Notes under the pieces: generated by a model
What the model saw: only the letters and a program-made list of their open reading frames with translations
What the model was told of the DNA's origin: nothing
The model's database searches: none
Shown: positions 16,770 to 26,274 of the stretch, piece by piece
Position numbering within the stretch: position 1 is the first letter of the stretch
How the letters are laid out: each line of letters starts with the position of its first letter
From: Actinophytocola gossypii
GTDB taxonomy: Bacteria > Actinomycetota > Actinomycetes > Mycobacteriales > Pseudonocardiaceae
NCBI RefSeq assembly: GCF_025165815.1
Contig: NZ_JAFFZE010000014.1
Coordinates: 310,001-374,000 of the forward strand
Direction: 5' to 3'
DNA length: 64,000 nt
Position numbers and translations under genes: made by a program

Positions 16770-17272
16770 CGAGAAGGCGCGGTCGCGACACCTGTGCATG
16801 CCGACGCGCCATCGGTGGCGTGGCAGTCGGCGTGGACCAACTGGACGCCGGACCAGTAGATCGGGGTGCGGCTGCGCAGGTCGGGGCCGTCGGCGGTGTC
16901 GGTCCAGCTGACCTGGAAGTCGCTGGTGAAGGCGGTTCCGTCGGCGCGCTGCCCGCGCAGGTGCAACACCAACGACTCCCCCAGCCGAGACACCGCGACG
17001 ATGTCGGGCGTGTCCGGGCCGGGCAGCCCCGCGGTCTGCAGCAGCCCTCGGCAGATCCCCGCCGACGCCGCGACGGTCTGGCACAGGCGTTCGTAGTCAC
17101 CGTCCCGCGCGAGCCGGGCCGTGTCGTCGAGCAGGGCCTCCGCCCCGGCCCGGTCGACGGGCGGATAGTCGGGCCGCGAAGCCCGGGAGACCACGTTGAT
17201 GACCAGCGCGGTGAGCAGGATGGCGCTGGTGGCGACCATGGGCCCGAACCAACGACGCTCGATGAAGCGCAC
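16766..17272 (-). CDS. Membrane-anchored hypothetical protein with exported cysteine-containing domain
   Basis: 168 residues. Positively charged [10 protein letters not shown] is followed by a transmembrane helix (about residues 11-29), then about 140 extracytoplasmic residues with four cysteines (RLCQTV, GICRGL, DCHAT, ACTGV) that could form two disulfides. The fold of the exported part looks like small NTF2/DUF4878-type lipoprotein domains, but this is weak. GTG at 17272; TAATGT on the minus strand (17284-17279) ends six bases before it, so it is probably leaderless. Its 3' end overlaps glgE by 4 bp. Function not recognised. Confidence 0.7.
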   Translation of the reverse strand: MRFIERRWFGPMVATSAILLTALVINVVSRASRPDYPPVDRAGAEALLDDTARLARDGDYERLCQTVAASAGICRGLLQTAGLPGPDTPDIVAVSRLGESLVLHLRGQRADGTAFTSDFQVSWTDTADGPDLRSRTPIYWSGVQLVHADCHATDGASACTGVATAPSR

Positions 17273-17324
17273 CCGTCAACATTACAGTTCCAGTGAAGGG
17301 ACGCGGCGGAAGTGGACATCACGA

Positions 17325-17555
17325 ATGCGCCGATCATCCGACTCCAACAACAGACGGTTGCTGACGCTGACAGTGATCGCCAATTTCTGCACATGCACCA
17401 GCATGGTGGTGTCGCTGCTCAGCTCGTGGAGCGACAACGTCGGTATCAACGTGTTTCGGTTGTTGTGGGCTGGGATTTCCTTCACGCTGCTGGTGATCGC
17501 GCTGGTCTTGGCTCATCGAGTGCGACGGTCCGGCGGTGATCGGACCGTCGAGTAG
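17325..17555 (+). CDS. Small two-helix membrane protein (76 aa)
   Basis: The frame from ATG 17325 encodes an N-terminal Arg/Asn/Ser-rich cytosolic stretch, a hydrophobic helix LLTLTVIANFCTCTSMVVSLL, a short loop SSWSDNVGINVF and a second helix LLWAGISFTLLVIALVLAH, ending in a basic tail RVRRSGGDRTVE. The clear hairpin of two membrane helices supports real coding over the overlapping alternative frames. The ribosome site is weak, and the true start may be different. Divergent from the hypothetical protein at 16766-17272. No family recognised; base composition is less GC-rich than neighbours. Confidence 0.6.
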   Translation: MRRSSDSNNRRLLTLTVIANFCTCTSMVVSLLSSWSDNVGINVFRLLWAGISFTLLVIALVLAHRVRRSGGDRTVE

Positions 17556-17716
17556 TTGCCGACCCGGCTTCCCGTGCGGTAGTCTCCGAACCGTCTACTT
17601 CTGGTGGCTGTTGGCTTGGCCCCCACCGGAACCCTCTCGGATCTCTTCGCTGGCTCGTTGGCAGTCCTGCCGTGGCCGCGTGACCTCGATCCGTCTTACC
17701 CTTCTGGAGTTTTCCC
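17556..17716 (+). promoter_or_regulatory. Pyrimidine-rich leader of the Rho-like gene
   Basis: 161 bp between a small membrane-protein gene and the rho-like start. A TAGTCT hexamer at 17580-17585 could be a -10, leaving an untranslated leader of about 125 nt that is C-rich relative to G and contains CCCCCACC and a TTTTCCC run just before the ATG. Unstructured C-rich leaders are what Rho binds, and E. coli rho is known to be autogenously attenuated, so autoregulation is possible here. This is inference. Confidence 0.35.
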
Positions 17717-18790
17717 ATGTCCACCAACGTGTCCGGGATTCTGGACATCATCGGCGAACGTGCGTTTCTGCGTACCGACGGCTATCTTCCCGACCCGGGC
17801 GACCCGACCGTCCCCATCGGACTCGTTCGTAGCAACGGGCTGCGTCGGGGTGACACCGTCACCGGCACCGCCGCGTCCGGGCGGCTGGTCGCCGTCGACA
17901 CGGTCAACGACCATCGACCCCACTACCAGCGACCCGCGTTCGCCGAGCTGACTCCTTTGTACCCCAACGAAAGGCTCCGGCTGGAGACCGAGCCGCACGC
18001 GCTCACCACGCGCGTCGCCGACCTCGTCATGCCGGTCGGCAAGGGGCAGCGCGCGCTCGTCGTCGCTCCGCCGAAGGCCGGCAAGACCACGGTCCTGCGA
18101 GCCATCGCGCACGGCATCGCCAAGAACCACCCCGAGTGTCACCTGATGCTCGTCCTCGTCGGCGAGCGGCCCGAGGAGGTCACCGATCTCGCCCGCGGCG
18201 TGCCCGCCGAGGTCGTCGCCGCGACGTTCGACCGGCCGCCGAGGGACCACACCGCGCTCGCCGAGCTGGCGATCGAACGCGCGAAACGCCTGGTCGAACA
18301 CGGCCGTGACGTCGTCGTCCTGCTCGACTCGCTCACCAGGCTCGGCCGCGCGTACAACCTCGCCGCCCCCGCCACGGGGCGCATCCTCACCGGCGGCGTC
18401 GACTCCACCGCGCTCACGCCGCCGAAGCGCTTCCTCGGCGCCGCCCGCAACATCGAACACGGCGGCTCCCTGACGATCTTCGCCACCGCCCTCGTGGAGA
18501 CCGGATCGGCAGGCGACACACTGATCTTCGAGGAGTACAAGGGAACCAGCAACGCCGAACTCCGCCTCGACCGCCGGCTCGCCGCCAAACGCGTCTACCC
18601 GGCCGTCGACGTCCACCAGTCCGGCACCCGCAAGGAGGAACTCCTCCTCTCCCCCGCCGAGCTGGCCGCGACCAGAGCGCTCCGCCGCGCCCTCGACAAC
18701 CGCGACGTCGACACCCTGCTCGACACCCTCCGCCGCACCCCGACGAACGCCGAGCTACTGGCCGGCCTCACGCGTCGCGTGAGCACCTGA
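17717..18790 (+). CDS. rho: Short Rho transcription-termination factor homologue
   Basis: 357 residues, against about 420 in E. coli and far longer in most actinobacterial Rho proteins. It starts directly at the cold-shock-like RNA-binding domain (GILDIIGERAFLRTDGYLPDP, then GLRRGDTVTG) and lacks both the N-terminal helix bundle and the long charged insertion. The motor is complete: Walker A PPKAGKT (118-124), LVGERPEEVTDLARGVPAEVVAATFD, Walker B VVVLLDS (199-205), Q-loop ATGRILTGGVDSTAL (219-233) and R-loop RVYPAVDVHQSGTRKEELL (292-310). It is therefore probably an active ring ATPase/RNA translocase, likely a paralogue of a full-length housekeeping Rho. Its 3' end overlaps the convergent methyltransferase gene by 36 bp. 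Confidence 0.9.
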   Translation: MSTNVSGILDIIGERAFLRTDGYLPDPGDPTVPIGLVRSNGLRRGDTVTGTAASGRLVAVDTVNDHRPHYQRPAFAELTPLYPNERLRLETEPHALTTRVADLVMPVGKGQRALVVAPPKAGKTTVLRAIAHGIAKNHPECHLMLVLVGERPEEVTDLARGVPAEVVAATFDRPPRDHTALAELAIERAKRLVEHGRDVVVLLDSLTRLGRAYNLAAPATGRILTGGVDSTALTPPKRFLGAARNIEHGGSLTIFATALVETGSAGDTLIFEEYKGTSNAELRLDRRLAAKRVYPAVDVHQSGTRKEELLLSPAELAATRALRRALDNRDVDTLLDTLRRTPTNAELLAGLTRRVST

Positions 18791-19420
18791 CCCCCGCGAC
18801 GCCGCCGGTCTGCGAGCGAACAGGATCGCGCCCGGCTTCGGTTCGTCCGGATTCAGCAGGTGCTGCGCCTCCACGGTGAAGCCGGCCGCGCGGAGCCAGT
18901 CGGCCACGCGGGACGGTTGGCGGCGGTGCCCATACGCCCCGGTGGGCTCGGTGCCGATCTTCGCATCGTCACCGACGTGGAACCCCGCGGCCAGCACCCC
19001 GCCCGGCCGCAGGACCCGGTGGAACTGTGCGAGCACGCCCGGCACCGCCTCGTCCGGGATGTGGATCAGCGACCACCACGCGAGCACGCCGGCCAGGGAG
19101 TCGTCGGCGACGTCCAGGTCGGTCATCGAACCGATCTCGAACCGCGCACCGGGGTGCTCGCGGCGGGCGATCTCGATCATCGCGGGTGACAGGTCGATGC
19201 CGAACGCGTCCGTGCCAAGCTCCCGCAGCAGAGCGGTGGTGTGTCCAGGCCCACAGCCCACGTCGGCGACGGGTCCGCCGCCGATCGCGCGGACCAGGTC
19301 GGCGAACAGCACGACCCCGGCGCGAACGTGACGCAGCCGGTCGAGCAGGTCGCGGGTCTCGTCGGCGTAGCCGGCCGCGATCTTGTCGTACGAGTCCCGG
19401 GTCTCGCTCAACCAGGTCAT
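18755..19420 (-). CDS. Class I SAM-dependent methyltransferase
   Basis: 221 residues, with the usual N-terminal YDKIAAGYADET helix, motif I VADVGCGPGHTTALLRELG, an acidic SAM-ribose residue in GIDLSPAMIEIAR, and motif III VLRPGGVLAAGFHVGDD. Cytosolic small-molecule methyltransferase; substrate unknown. TACGGT on the minus strand (19432-19427) ends six bases before the ATG, suggesting a leaderless transcript. The last 12 codons overlap the end of the Rho-like gene on the other strand, so the C-terminal Arg/Ala-rich tail is probably unstructured. Confidence 0.88.
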   Translation of the reverse strand: MTWLSETRDSYDKIAAGYADETRDLLDRLRHVRAGVVLFADLVRAIGGGPVADVGCGPGHTTALLRELGTDAFGIDLSPAMIEIARREHPGARFEIGSMTDLDVADDSLAGVLAWWSLIHIPDEAVPGVLAQFHRVLRPGGVLAAGFHVGDDAKIGTEPTGAYGHRRQPSRVADWLRAAGFTVEAQHLLNPDEPKPGAILFARRPAASRGSGAHATREAGQ

Positions 19421-19543
19421 CAGCGAACCGTACCCCTTGGAACGACCGGTGCCGCCGGGTTGATGTATGAAGGAACCTTCGCCGGGCCCGGTACGTCACA
19501 CCCGCGAGCGACACCAGCACAGCACATGCGATTCGGGGGGGAC

Positions 19544-20965
19544 ATGACGATCAAGCACGCGAACCCGTACCTCTACGCCACGGACCTCAGGGACGCGATG
19601 GCGGCGTTCGACAGCGCGCTCCTCGAGCGGTACAGGGCGGACCTCGATGACCACATGCAGGTGTGGACGCCACACGGTGAAGAACCCGACCCGAAGCCGA
19701 CCGCCAGCGCGGGTCCTGGGCCCGACACGGTCAGTATCGGGTACAACAGGGCCAAGGAGAACGCGCCCGGCTGGGTGACGGAAGTCCGCGCCCAGGTGGA
19801 ACCCATGATCGCGGTGTATGACAGCCAGGACCTGAGCAAGCTGGAGTCGGCCTTCAACGATCTGCATGCCGCCGCGGCGCTCCTCGGGGAGCGGTCGGCC
19901 GTCGGTGACGACAGCGGGCTCCCCACCCTGACGAACAAGATCAACGGCCGCAGCGGGGACGCCGACGACTTCACCAAGTGGGCGGGAATCTCCGGTGAGG
20001 CGTTCCGGAACAATTTCGGGCAGACGGTCGACCCGACCATGGAGAACCAGGCGGATCTCGCCACCAGCCTGCTCAATCTCTATGATGGCCGCGCCTGCAT
20101 CATCGACGCCGCGCGCAGCAACACCCTGACGGCGTTCCAGCGCGCGACGGAGAAGATCCGTGAAACCGTCGCCTCCGGCGAGGAAAATGCACGTTGGGCA
20201 TTCGTCAACGTCGCCATCATCGCCGTCGGGTTCGCCAGCGCCGGAGCAGGTGCGGTACTTGCTGGTGGCGCGATAATCGGCGGATATTTGGACAGCAAGA
20301 ACCCCGATCAGAAGTACGCCAACGAGATCAAGGATGTCGTGGTGGGCTTGATGACTGATTTGGGACAGGCAGGGATTGACGCCCACACCGCCGAAAACGA
20401 ATGGTTCGGCAAGGTTACCGAGCTGCAGAGATCTATCGCGAGTGTGCCGAGTGCGGAGCTGGAGCTGTACGACTTCTCGGGGCAGACGGCAAACAGCTCC
20501 GCGCCCCCGGCGGGTGGATTCGAGGTGTCGGTGGAGCAGGTCGACAAGCTCGCACAGTATTGCTTCGAAGCGTCCGAAGAGTACGAACGCGTCCTCGGCA
20601 AGGTCCTGGGGACGGACGCGGCCGATGGCGAGTTGACGGGGGAAAACGATGTCGAAACCGCAGGAGATCAGGAGCTGAAAGACACGCGGGATTCGTTGAT
20701 TTCGTTCTTGCGAACCACCTGCGCACGGTACTACGAGGCAGGTTCTCGGCTCCATGACACCGCTCGCGAGTACTACGGTGTCGAGACGGACAACGAAGCC
20801 GTCATGCGCGCACTGGAAAAAGGTCCGGATCTCAACGGATCCGATCACGGCAACGGCGGATCGGTCGATCGGCACATCGAGAAGAGTGACCGCTCCGACA
20901 TCGAGGACCTGAAGGACTACGAGGAGCCGCCACCTCCTCCGGGAGGCCCCAGCGGTGCCTACTGA
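19544..20965 (+). CDS. WXG-like, putative type VII-secreted protein with hydrophobic hairpin
   Basis: 473 residues, no close family recognised. Seen directly: mostly helical; a W-A-G turn at 146-148 between predicted helices, as in WXG100/LXG proteins; a Gly/Ala-rich hydrophobic hairpin at about 218-249 (VAIIAVGFASAGAGAVLAGGAIIGG); a second helical region from 326; a YYGVE (Y-x3-E) motif at 410-414, resembling the type VII secretion signal; and a charged tail ending EEPPPPPGGPSGAY. ATG 19544 follows GGGGGGG. The next gene, an EspG-type chaperone, overlaps its stop by 11 bp. Together these suggest a secreted substrate, possibly membrane-active, with its own chaperone. Codon use is visibly less GC-biased than neighbours, hinting at transfer. 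Confidence 0.7.
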   Translation: MTIKHANPYLYATDLRDAMAAFDSALLERYRADLDDHMQVWTPHGEEPDPKPTASAGPGPDTVSIGYNRAKENAPGWVTEVRAQVEPMIAVYDSQDLSKLESAFNDLHAAAALLGERSAVGDDSGLPTLTNKINGRSGDADDFTKWAGISGEAFRNNFGQTVDPTMENQADLATSLLNLYDGRACIIDAARSNTLTAFQRATEKIRETVASGEENARWAFVNVAIIAVGFASAGAGAVLAGGAIIGGYLDSKNPDQKYANEIKDVVVGLMTDLGQAGIDAHTAENEWFGKVTELQRSIASVPSAELELYDFSGQTANSSAPPAGGFEVSVEQVDKLAQYCFEASEEYERVLGKVLGTDAADGELTGENDVETAGDQELKDTRDSLISFLRTTCARYYEAGSRLHDTAREYYGVETDNEAVMRALEKGPDLNGSDHGNGGSVDRHIEKSDRSDIEDLKDYEEPPPPPGGPSGAY

Positions 20966-21719
20966 AATTCGATCACTCCGAGTAGCCGAGTTCTTTCTGC
21001 TGTGGTACGCCCACCACAAGCTCAGCGATCTGCCTTCCTTTCTCGGCGTCAACCCCGTCGGAGACTCCCGGACCGAACGTGCGGAGCACACGGCCGCCGC
21101 GAGCGCGACGCTCGCCGAGCGAGATCTGGGTACGATCGAGAACCCCGCGGCAGACCTGCGAGAAATGGTGGGTCTCCTGGCCGAGACGCCGGCCCGGATC
21201 GAGTTCGGCCGCACCCGCCCCGAGGCGGCGGCGTGGACGGTCGCGGCTGTCCGAGACGGGCGAGCCGTGGTCGCCACCCGAACCGACCTGGAAATTCGAC
21301 TGTGGACAGCCAAGGCTCCCAAATTCGTCACAGACCTGATCGAGGACCTTCCGCCGAGGGAACCCGGAACCGGCGCATCGGCGAACGCCCCGGTCGTCGA
21401 CTTCCAGCGTGCGTATGACGCCGCGGCGGCCCGGGGCCCGGGGGCGTTCCGGGACGCTCTCGACCGTGCCGGCGTGCACCAGCGGGACATACCGACGCTC
21501 GCCCGAGCGGTCGAGGACAGCACCGACGGTGGCATGCTGGCAGCCGTGCGACGCGACGACACCGGCACCTGGCGACACGCACCAGTGCGGATCTCCTGGC
21601 GCGACACCGCGGCCGGCCGCTACGCGATCCGGCAGGACAACGCCTGGGTGACAGTCACACCGGCCGACACCGCCCGCCTGACCTCGATGGCCGGCCACGT
21701 GCTGGAACAGGTCGGGTGA
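20955..21719 (+). CDS. EspG-family type VII secretion chaperone-like protein
   Basis: 254 residues. The layout matches actinobacterial EspG proteins: N-terminal strand and helix FFLLWYAHHKLSDLPSFL, a middle sheet with ARIEFGRTRPEAAAWTVAAVRDGRAVVATRTDLEIRLW, and the C-terminal domain ending WVTVTPADTARLTSMAGHVLEQVG. EspG proteins bind cytosolic PE-PPE or ESX substrates and guide them to the membrane complex. No EccB/C/D genes are in the window, so the pair would depend on a secretion system elsewhere. GTG at 20955 lies inside the upstream gene, indicating translational coupling to its presumed client. Confidence 0.72.
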   Translation: MPTEIRSLRVAEFFLLWYAHHKLSDLPSFLGVNPVGDSRTERAEHTAAASATLAERDLGTIENPAADLREMVGLLAETPARIEFGRTRPEAAAWTVAAVRDGRAVVATRTDLEIRLWTAKAPKFVTDLIEDLPPREPGTGASANAPVVDFQRAYDAAAARGPGAFRDALDRAGVHQRDIPTLARAVEDSTDGGMLAAVRRDDTGTWRHAPVRISWRDTAAGRYAIRQDNAWVTVTPADTARLTSMAGHVLEQVG

Positions 21720-21722
21720 CCC

Positions 21723-22247
21723 GTGTTGGTCGTGGTCGGTGGCCTGCCGGCGACCGGAAAGACGACGGTGTCCCGCGCGGTGGCTCGGAAACTGGGGGCC
21801 GCCTACCTCCGCATCGACACGATCGAGCAAGCCGTCGTCCGGTTCGCCGAACGTGAGAGTTCCGGCGACGAGTTGCGGCACGCCGTCACCTGGGGACTCG
21901 GCTACGACATCGCCTACGCGGTCGCCAGGGACCTGCTCTCGCAGGGCTCACCCGTGATCGCCGAGTGCGTGAACCCCATGGAGATCACCCGCGACGCCTG
22001 GCGCGACGCGGCCGCGTCGACGCGCCTGGTCGAGGTGGAGCTGGTCTGCTCGGACCCGGCCGAACACGAGCGCCGGGCGACCTCCCGCACGGTCGACATC
22101 CCGGACCTGACCCTGCCGACCTGGGCGGACATCGTGAACCGCGAGTACGAGCCGTGGGACCGGCCGCACGTCGTGCTGGACACGGCCGGGAAGACTCCCG
22201 AGGACACCGTCGCCGAACTGTGCGCGGCGCTGGGTATCGACGACTGA
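21723..22247 (+). CDS. AAA/P-loop small-molecule kinase-like protein
   Basis: 174 residues. Walker A GGLPATGKTTVSRAVARKLG is at residues 6-25, an acidic RIDTIEQAV follows, and a lid with conserved arginines (HERRATSRTVDIPDLTLPTW) and ADIVNREYEPWDRPHVVLDTA completes the fold of the zeta-toxin/chloramphenicol-phosphotransferase-like kinases. Typical roles are phosphorylation of antibiotics, nucleosides or sugars. It starts 3 bp after the EspG-like gene, so all three genes appear to form an operon. Functional link to secretion is unknown. TTG directly after the GTG could be the true start. Confidence 0.8.
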   Translation: MLVVVGGLPATGKTTVSRAVARKLGAAYLRIDTIEQAVVRFAERESSGDELRHAVTWGLGYDIAYAVARDLLSQGSPVIAECVNPMEITRDAWRDAAASTRLVEVELVCSDPAEHERRATSRTVDIPDLTLPTWADIVNREYEPWDRPHVVLDTAGKTPEDTVAELCAALGIDD

Positions 22248-22550
22248 CCGGTCAGGCCGCCTCTCCCGAGTACGGCGTGCCGGGTTTCCACCGCCGCCGG
22301 TGCGACACAGAGGGCGACGACCAGCCACGGCCGCCAGGACCCGACGGTGAACAGGCCACCCCGGGCGCGGCGGTCCCGGCGACTCCAGCTCCACAGTGGA
22401 GGGTGTCGCCGGGATCGGTGGCACCCTCCTTGTGCACGATCGGGGGGCAGCGGTGACCATGGAGATGAGTGCCGGGGACCACCTGGCACCATGATCGCGA
22501 ATCGCGGCAATGAGGCCGTGGGACGCGAGCGTGTGAGTGAGGGTGCGGGA
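22248..22550. other. Intergenic region before treS (303 bp)
   Basis: No gene is supported here. A short palindromic stretch CTCCACAGTGGAG lies at 22390-22402, and GGGTGTCGCCGGGATC...GGTGGCACCC can fold around it. In-phase alternative treS starts occur at ATG 22491 and GTG 22533. The region presumably holds the promoter of the treS-mak operon and the end of the kinase transcript. Confidence 0.4.
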
Positions 22551-24373
<1,823 letters not shown>

Positions 24374-24377
<4 letters not shown>

Positions 24378-25693
24378 TCCGACCGGAGGATCTCGGCGAG
24401 GGTTTACTGACCTGGCTGGTGGAGCAGCGCTGGTTCCGGGCCAAGGCGCGCGGCGCGACGACGGTCGGCACCCGCGGCGCGACCGCGCTGGGGCACGGGC
24501 TGCAGCACACGATGATCGAGGTCGACTCCGACCTGTACCAGCTGCCGCTCGGCGCGCGGCGGGACATCCCCGACCACCTCACCCCCGCGGTGATCACCCG
24601 GCTGGGTGACGAGTCGGTGTACGACGCGACGCAGGACACCGAGCTGATGGCGCACCTGCTGACGCTGCTCGCCGACGGCGCGACCGTCGACGGCCTGTCG
24701 TTCCGAACCGAGCCGGGCGTCACGCTCGAACGCGACCTGCGGGCCCGGCCGATCGGGGTGGAACAGAGCAACACCTCGATCGTGTACGGCGCGCGGTACA
24801 TCCTGAAGCTGTACCGCCAGCCCGACCCCGGCCCGAACCGGGACGTCGAGCTGCACCGGGCGCTGCGCTCGGCCGGGACCCCGCACATCGCCGCCCCGCT
24901 CGGCGTGATCAGCGAGGGTGACCTGGTGCTCGGCTTCCTGCAGGAGTTCCTGCCCAACGCGGTCGAGGGCTGGGCCACCGCCACCGCCAGCGTCCGCGAC
25001 CTGCTCGCCGAGGGCGACCTGCACGCCGACGAGGTCGGCGGCGACTTCGCCGGCGAGGCCCACCGGCTCGGCGCCGCCGTCGCCGACGTGCACGCGGCCC
25101 TCGCGACGGAGACCGGCACCTCGGCGGCCTCCCCCGACGAGGTCGACGCCGAGGTCGACGCCATGCACGCCCGGCTCGACGCCGCGCTGTCCGAGGTGCC
25201 CGAGCTGGCCGCCAGGGAACGGCTGCTGCGGTCCGCGTTCGACGCCGTCCGGGAGCTGCGGGAGCCGCTGACCGTCCAGCAGGTGCACGGCGACCTGCAC
25301 CTGGGGCAGGTGCTGCGCAGCAACGAGGGCTGGGTGCTGATCGACTTCGAGGGCGAGCCGGCCGCGCCGCTGGAACGGCGGCGGGCACCGCGCTCGCCGC
25401 TGCGGGACGTCGCGGCGATGCTGCGCAGCTTCGACTACGCGGCGTTCCACCTGCTCGGCGGCGAGGACACCGACCGGCAGCTGATGGCGCGGGCCGAGGA
25501 GTGGTCCGACCGCAACCGGGCGGCGTTCAGCGCGGGCTACGCGGAGGTGGCCGGCGATCCCACGGAGCAGGACACCCTGCTGCGCGCCCTGGAACTGGAC
25601 AAGGCGGTGTACGAGGTCCGCTACGAGCACCACAACCGCCCGGACTGGCTCCCGATCCCCCTGGCCGCCATCCAGCGCTGGTCGATGCCCTGA
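24374..25693 (+). CDS. mak: Maltokinase (Mak/Pep2)
   Basis: 439 residues. An N-terminal cystatin-like cap domain ([16 protein letters not shown]) is typical of GlgE-pathway maltokinases. The kinase fold carries [22 protein letters not shown] in the N-lobe, the catalytic loop [16 protein letters not shown] with D307, and the metal-binding LIDFEGEP. It phosphorylates maltose with ATP to maltose-1-phosphate. GTG 24374 overlaps the treS stop as GTGA, so TreS and Mak are translationally coupled; the mycobacterial enzymes form a complex. Confidence 0.95.
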
Positions 25694-25791
25694 CCATTTC
25701 CCCCCTGGCGGCCCCCACCCCCGCTGGCTAGCCTGGATCCACGCCGTCCCGGGCGGCGGGGCGGCCGACGCGGACGAATCGGGGTGTCCAG

Positions 25792-26223
25792 GTGCGGATA
25801 GCGGATTTGTTGCGGCACAAGGGTTCCGAGGTGGCTACGGTGCCTCCGGCGCTGTCGGTCTCCGGCCTGCTCGAGGATCTCGCCCGGCACAACGTCGGCG
25901 CGCTCGTGGTGGTGGACGAGACCGGGACGCTGGTCGGCATCGTCTCCGAGCGGGACGTCGTCCGGCGGCTCGAGGAGCGCGGCGCCGAACTGCTGACCGC
26001 GCCGGTGTCCGAGATCATGACCAGCCGGGTGGTCACCTGCGGGCCGGACGAGGCGGTCGACTCGCTCGCCGCGACCATGACCGAGCGCCGGATCCGGCAC
26101 ATGCCGGTGGTGGCGGACGGCCGGCTGATCGGCATCGTCAGCATCGGTGACGTGGTGCGCAGCCGCATCGAGCAGCTCGAGTCGCACCAGGAACAGCTCG
26201 AGTCCTACATCGCGCGGGGCTGA
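25792..26223 (+). CDS. Tandem CBS-domain protein
   Basis: 143 residues consisting only of two CBS motifs: VPPALSVSGLLEDLARHNVGALVVVDETGTLVGIVSERDVVRRL and VTCGPDEAVDSLAATMTERRIRHMPVVADGRLIGIVSIGDVV. Such pairs bind adenosine nucleotides and report energy state. It lies between maltokinase and branching enzyme, 98 bp after the former and 51 bp before the latter, so it may be a nucleotide-responsive partner of glucan metabolism, but stand-alone CBS proteins also occur in stress loci. GTG start at 25792; no clear ribosome site. Confidence 0.88.
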   Translation: MRIADLLRHKGSEVATVPPALSVSGLLEDLARHNVGALVVVDETGTLVGIVSERDVVRRLEERGAELLTAPVSEIMTSRVVTCGPDEAVDSLAATMTERRIRHMPVVADGRLIGIVSIGDVVRSRIEQLESHQEQLESYIARG

Positions 26224-26274
26224 GCGGGGACGCTGTTGAGCAGGTGCCGCCGGGCAGCGGCAGAATGAACCTCG

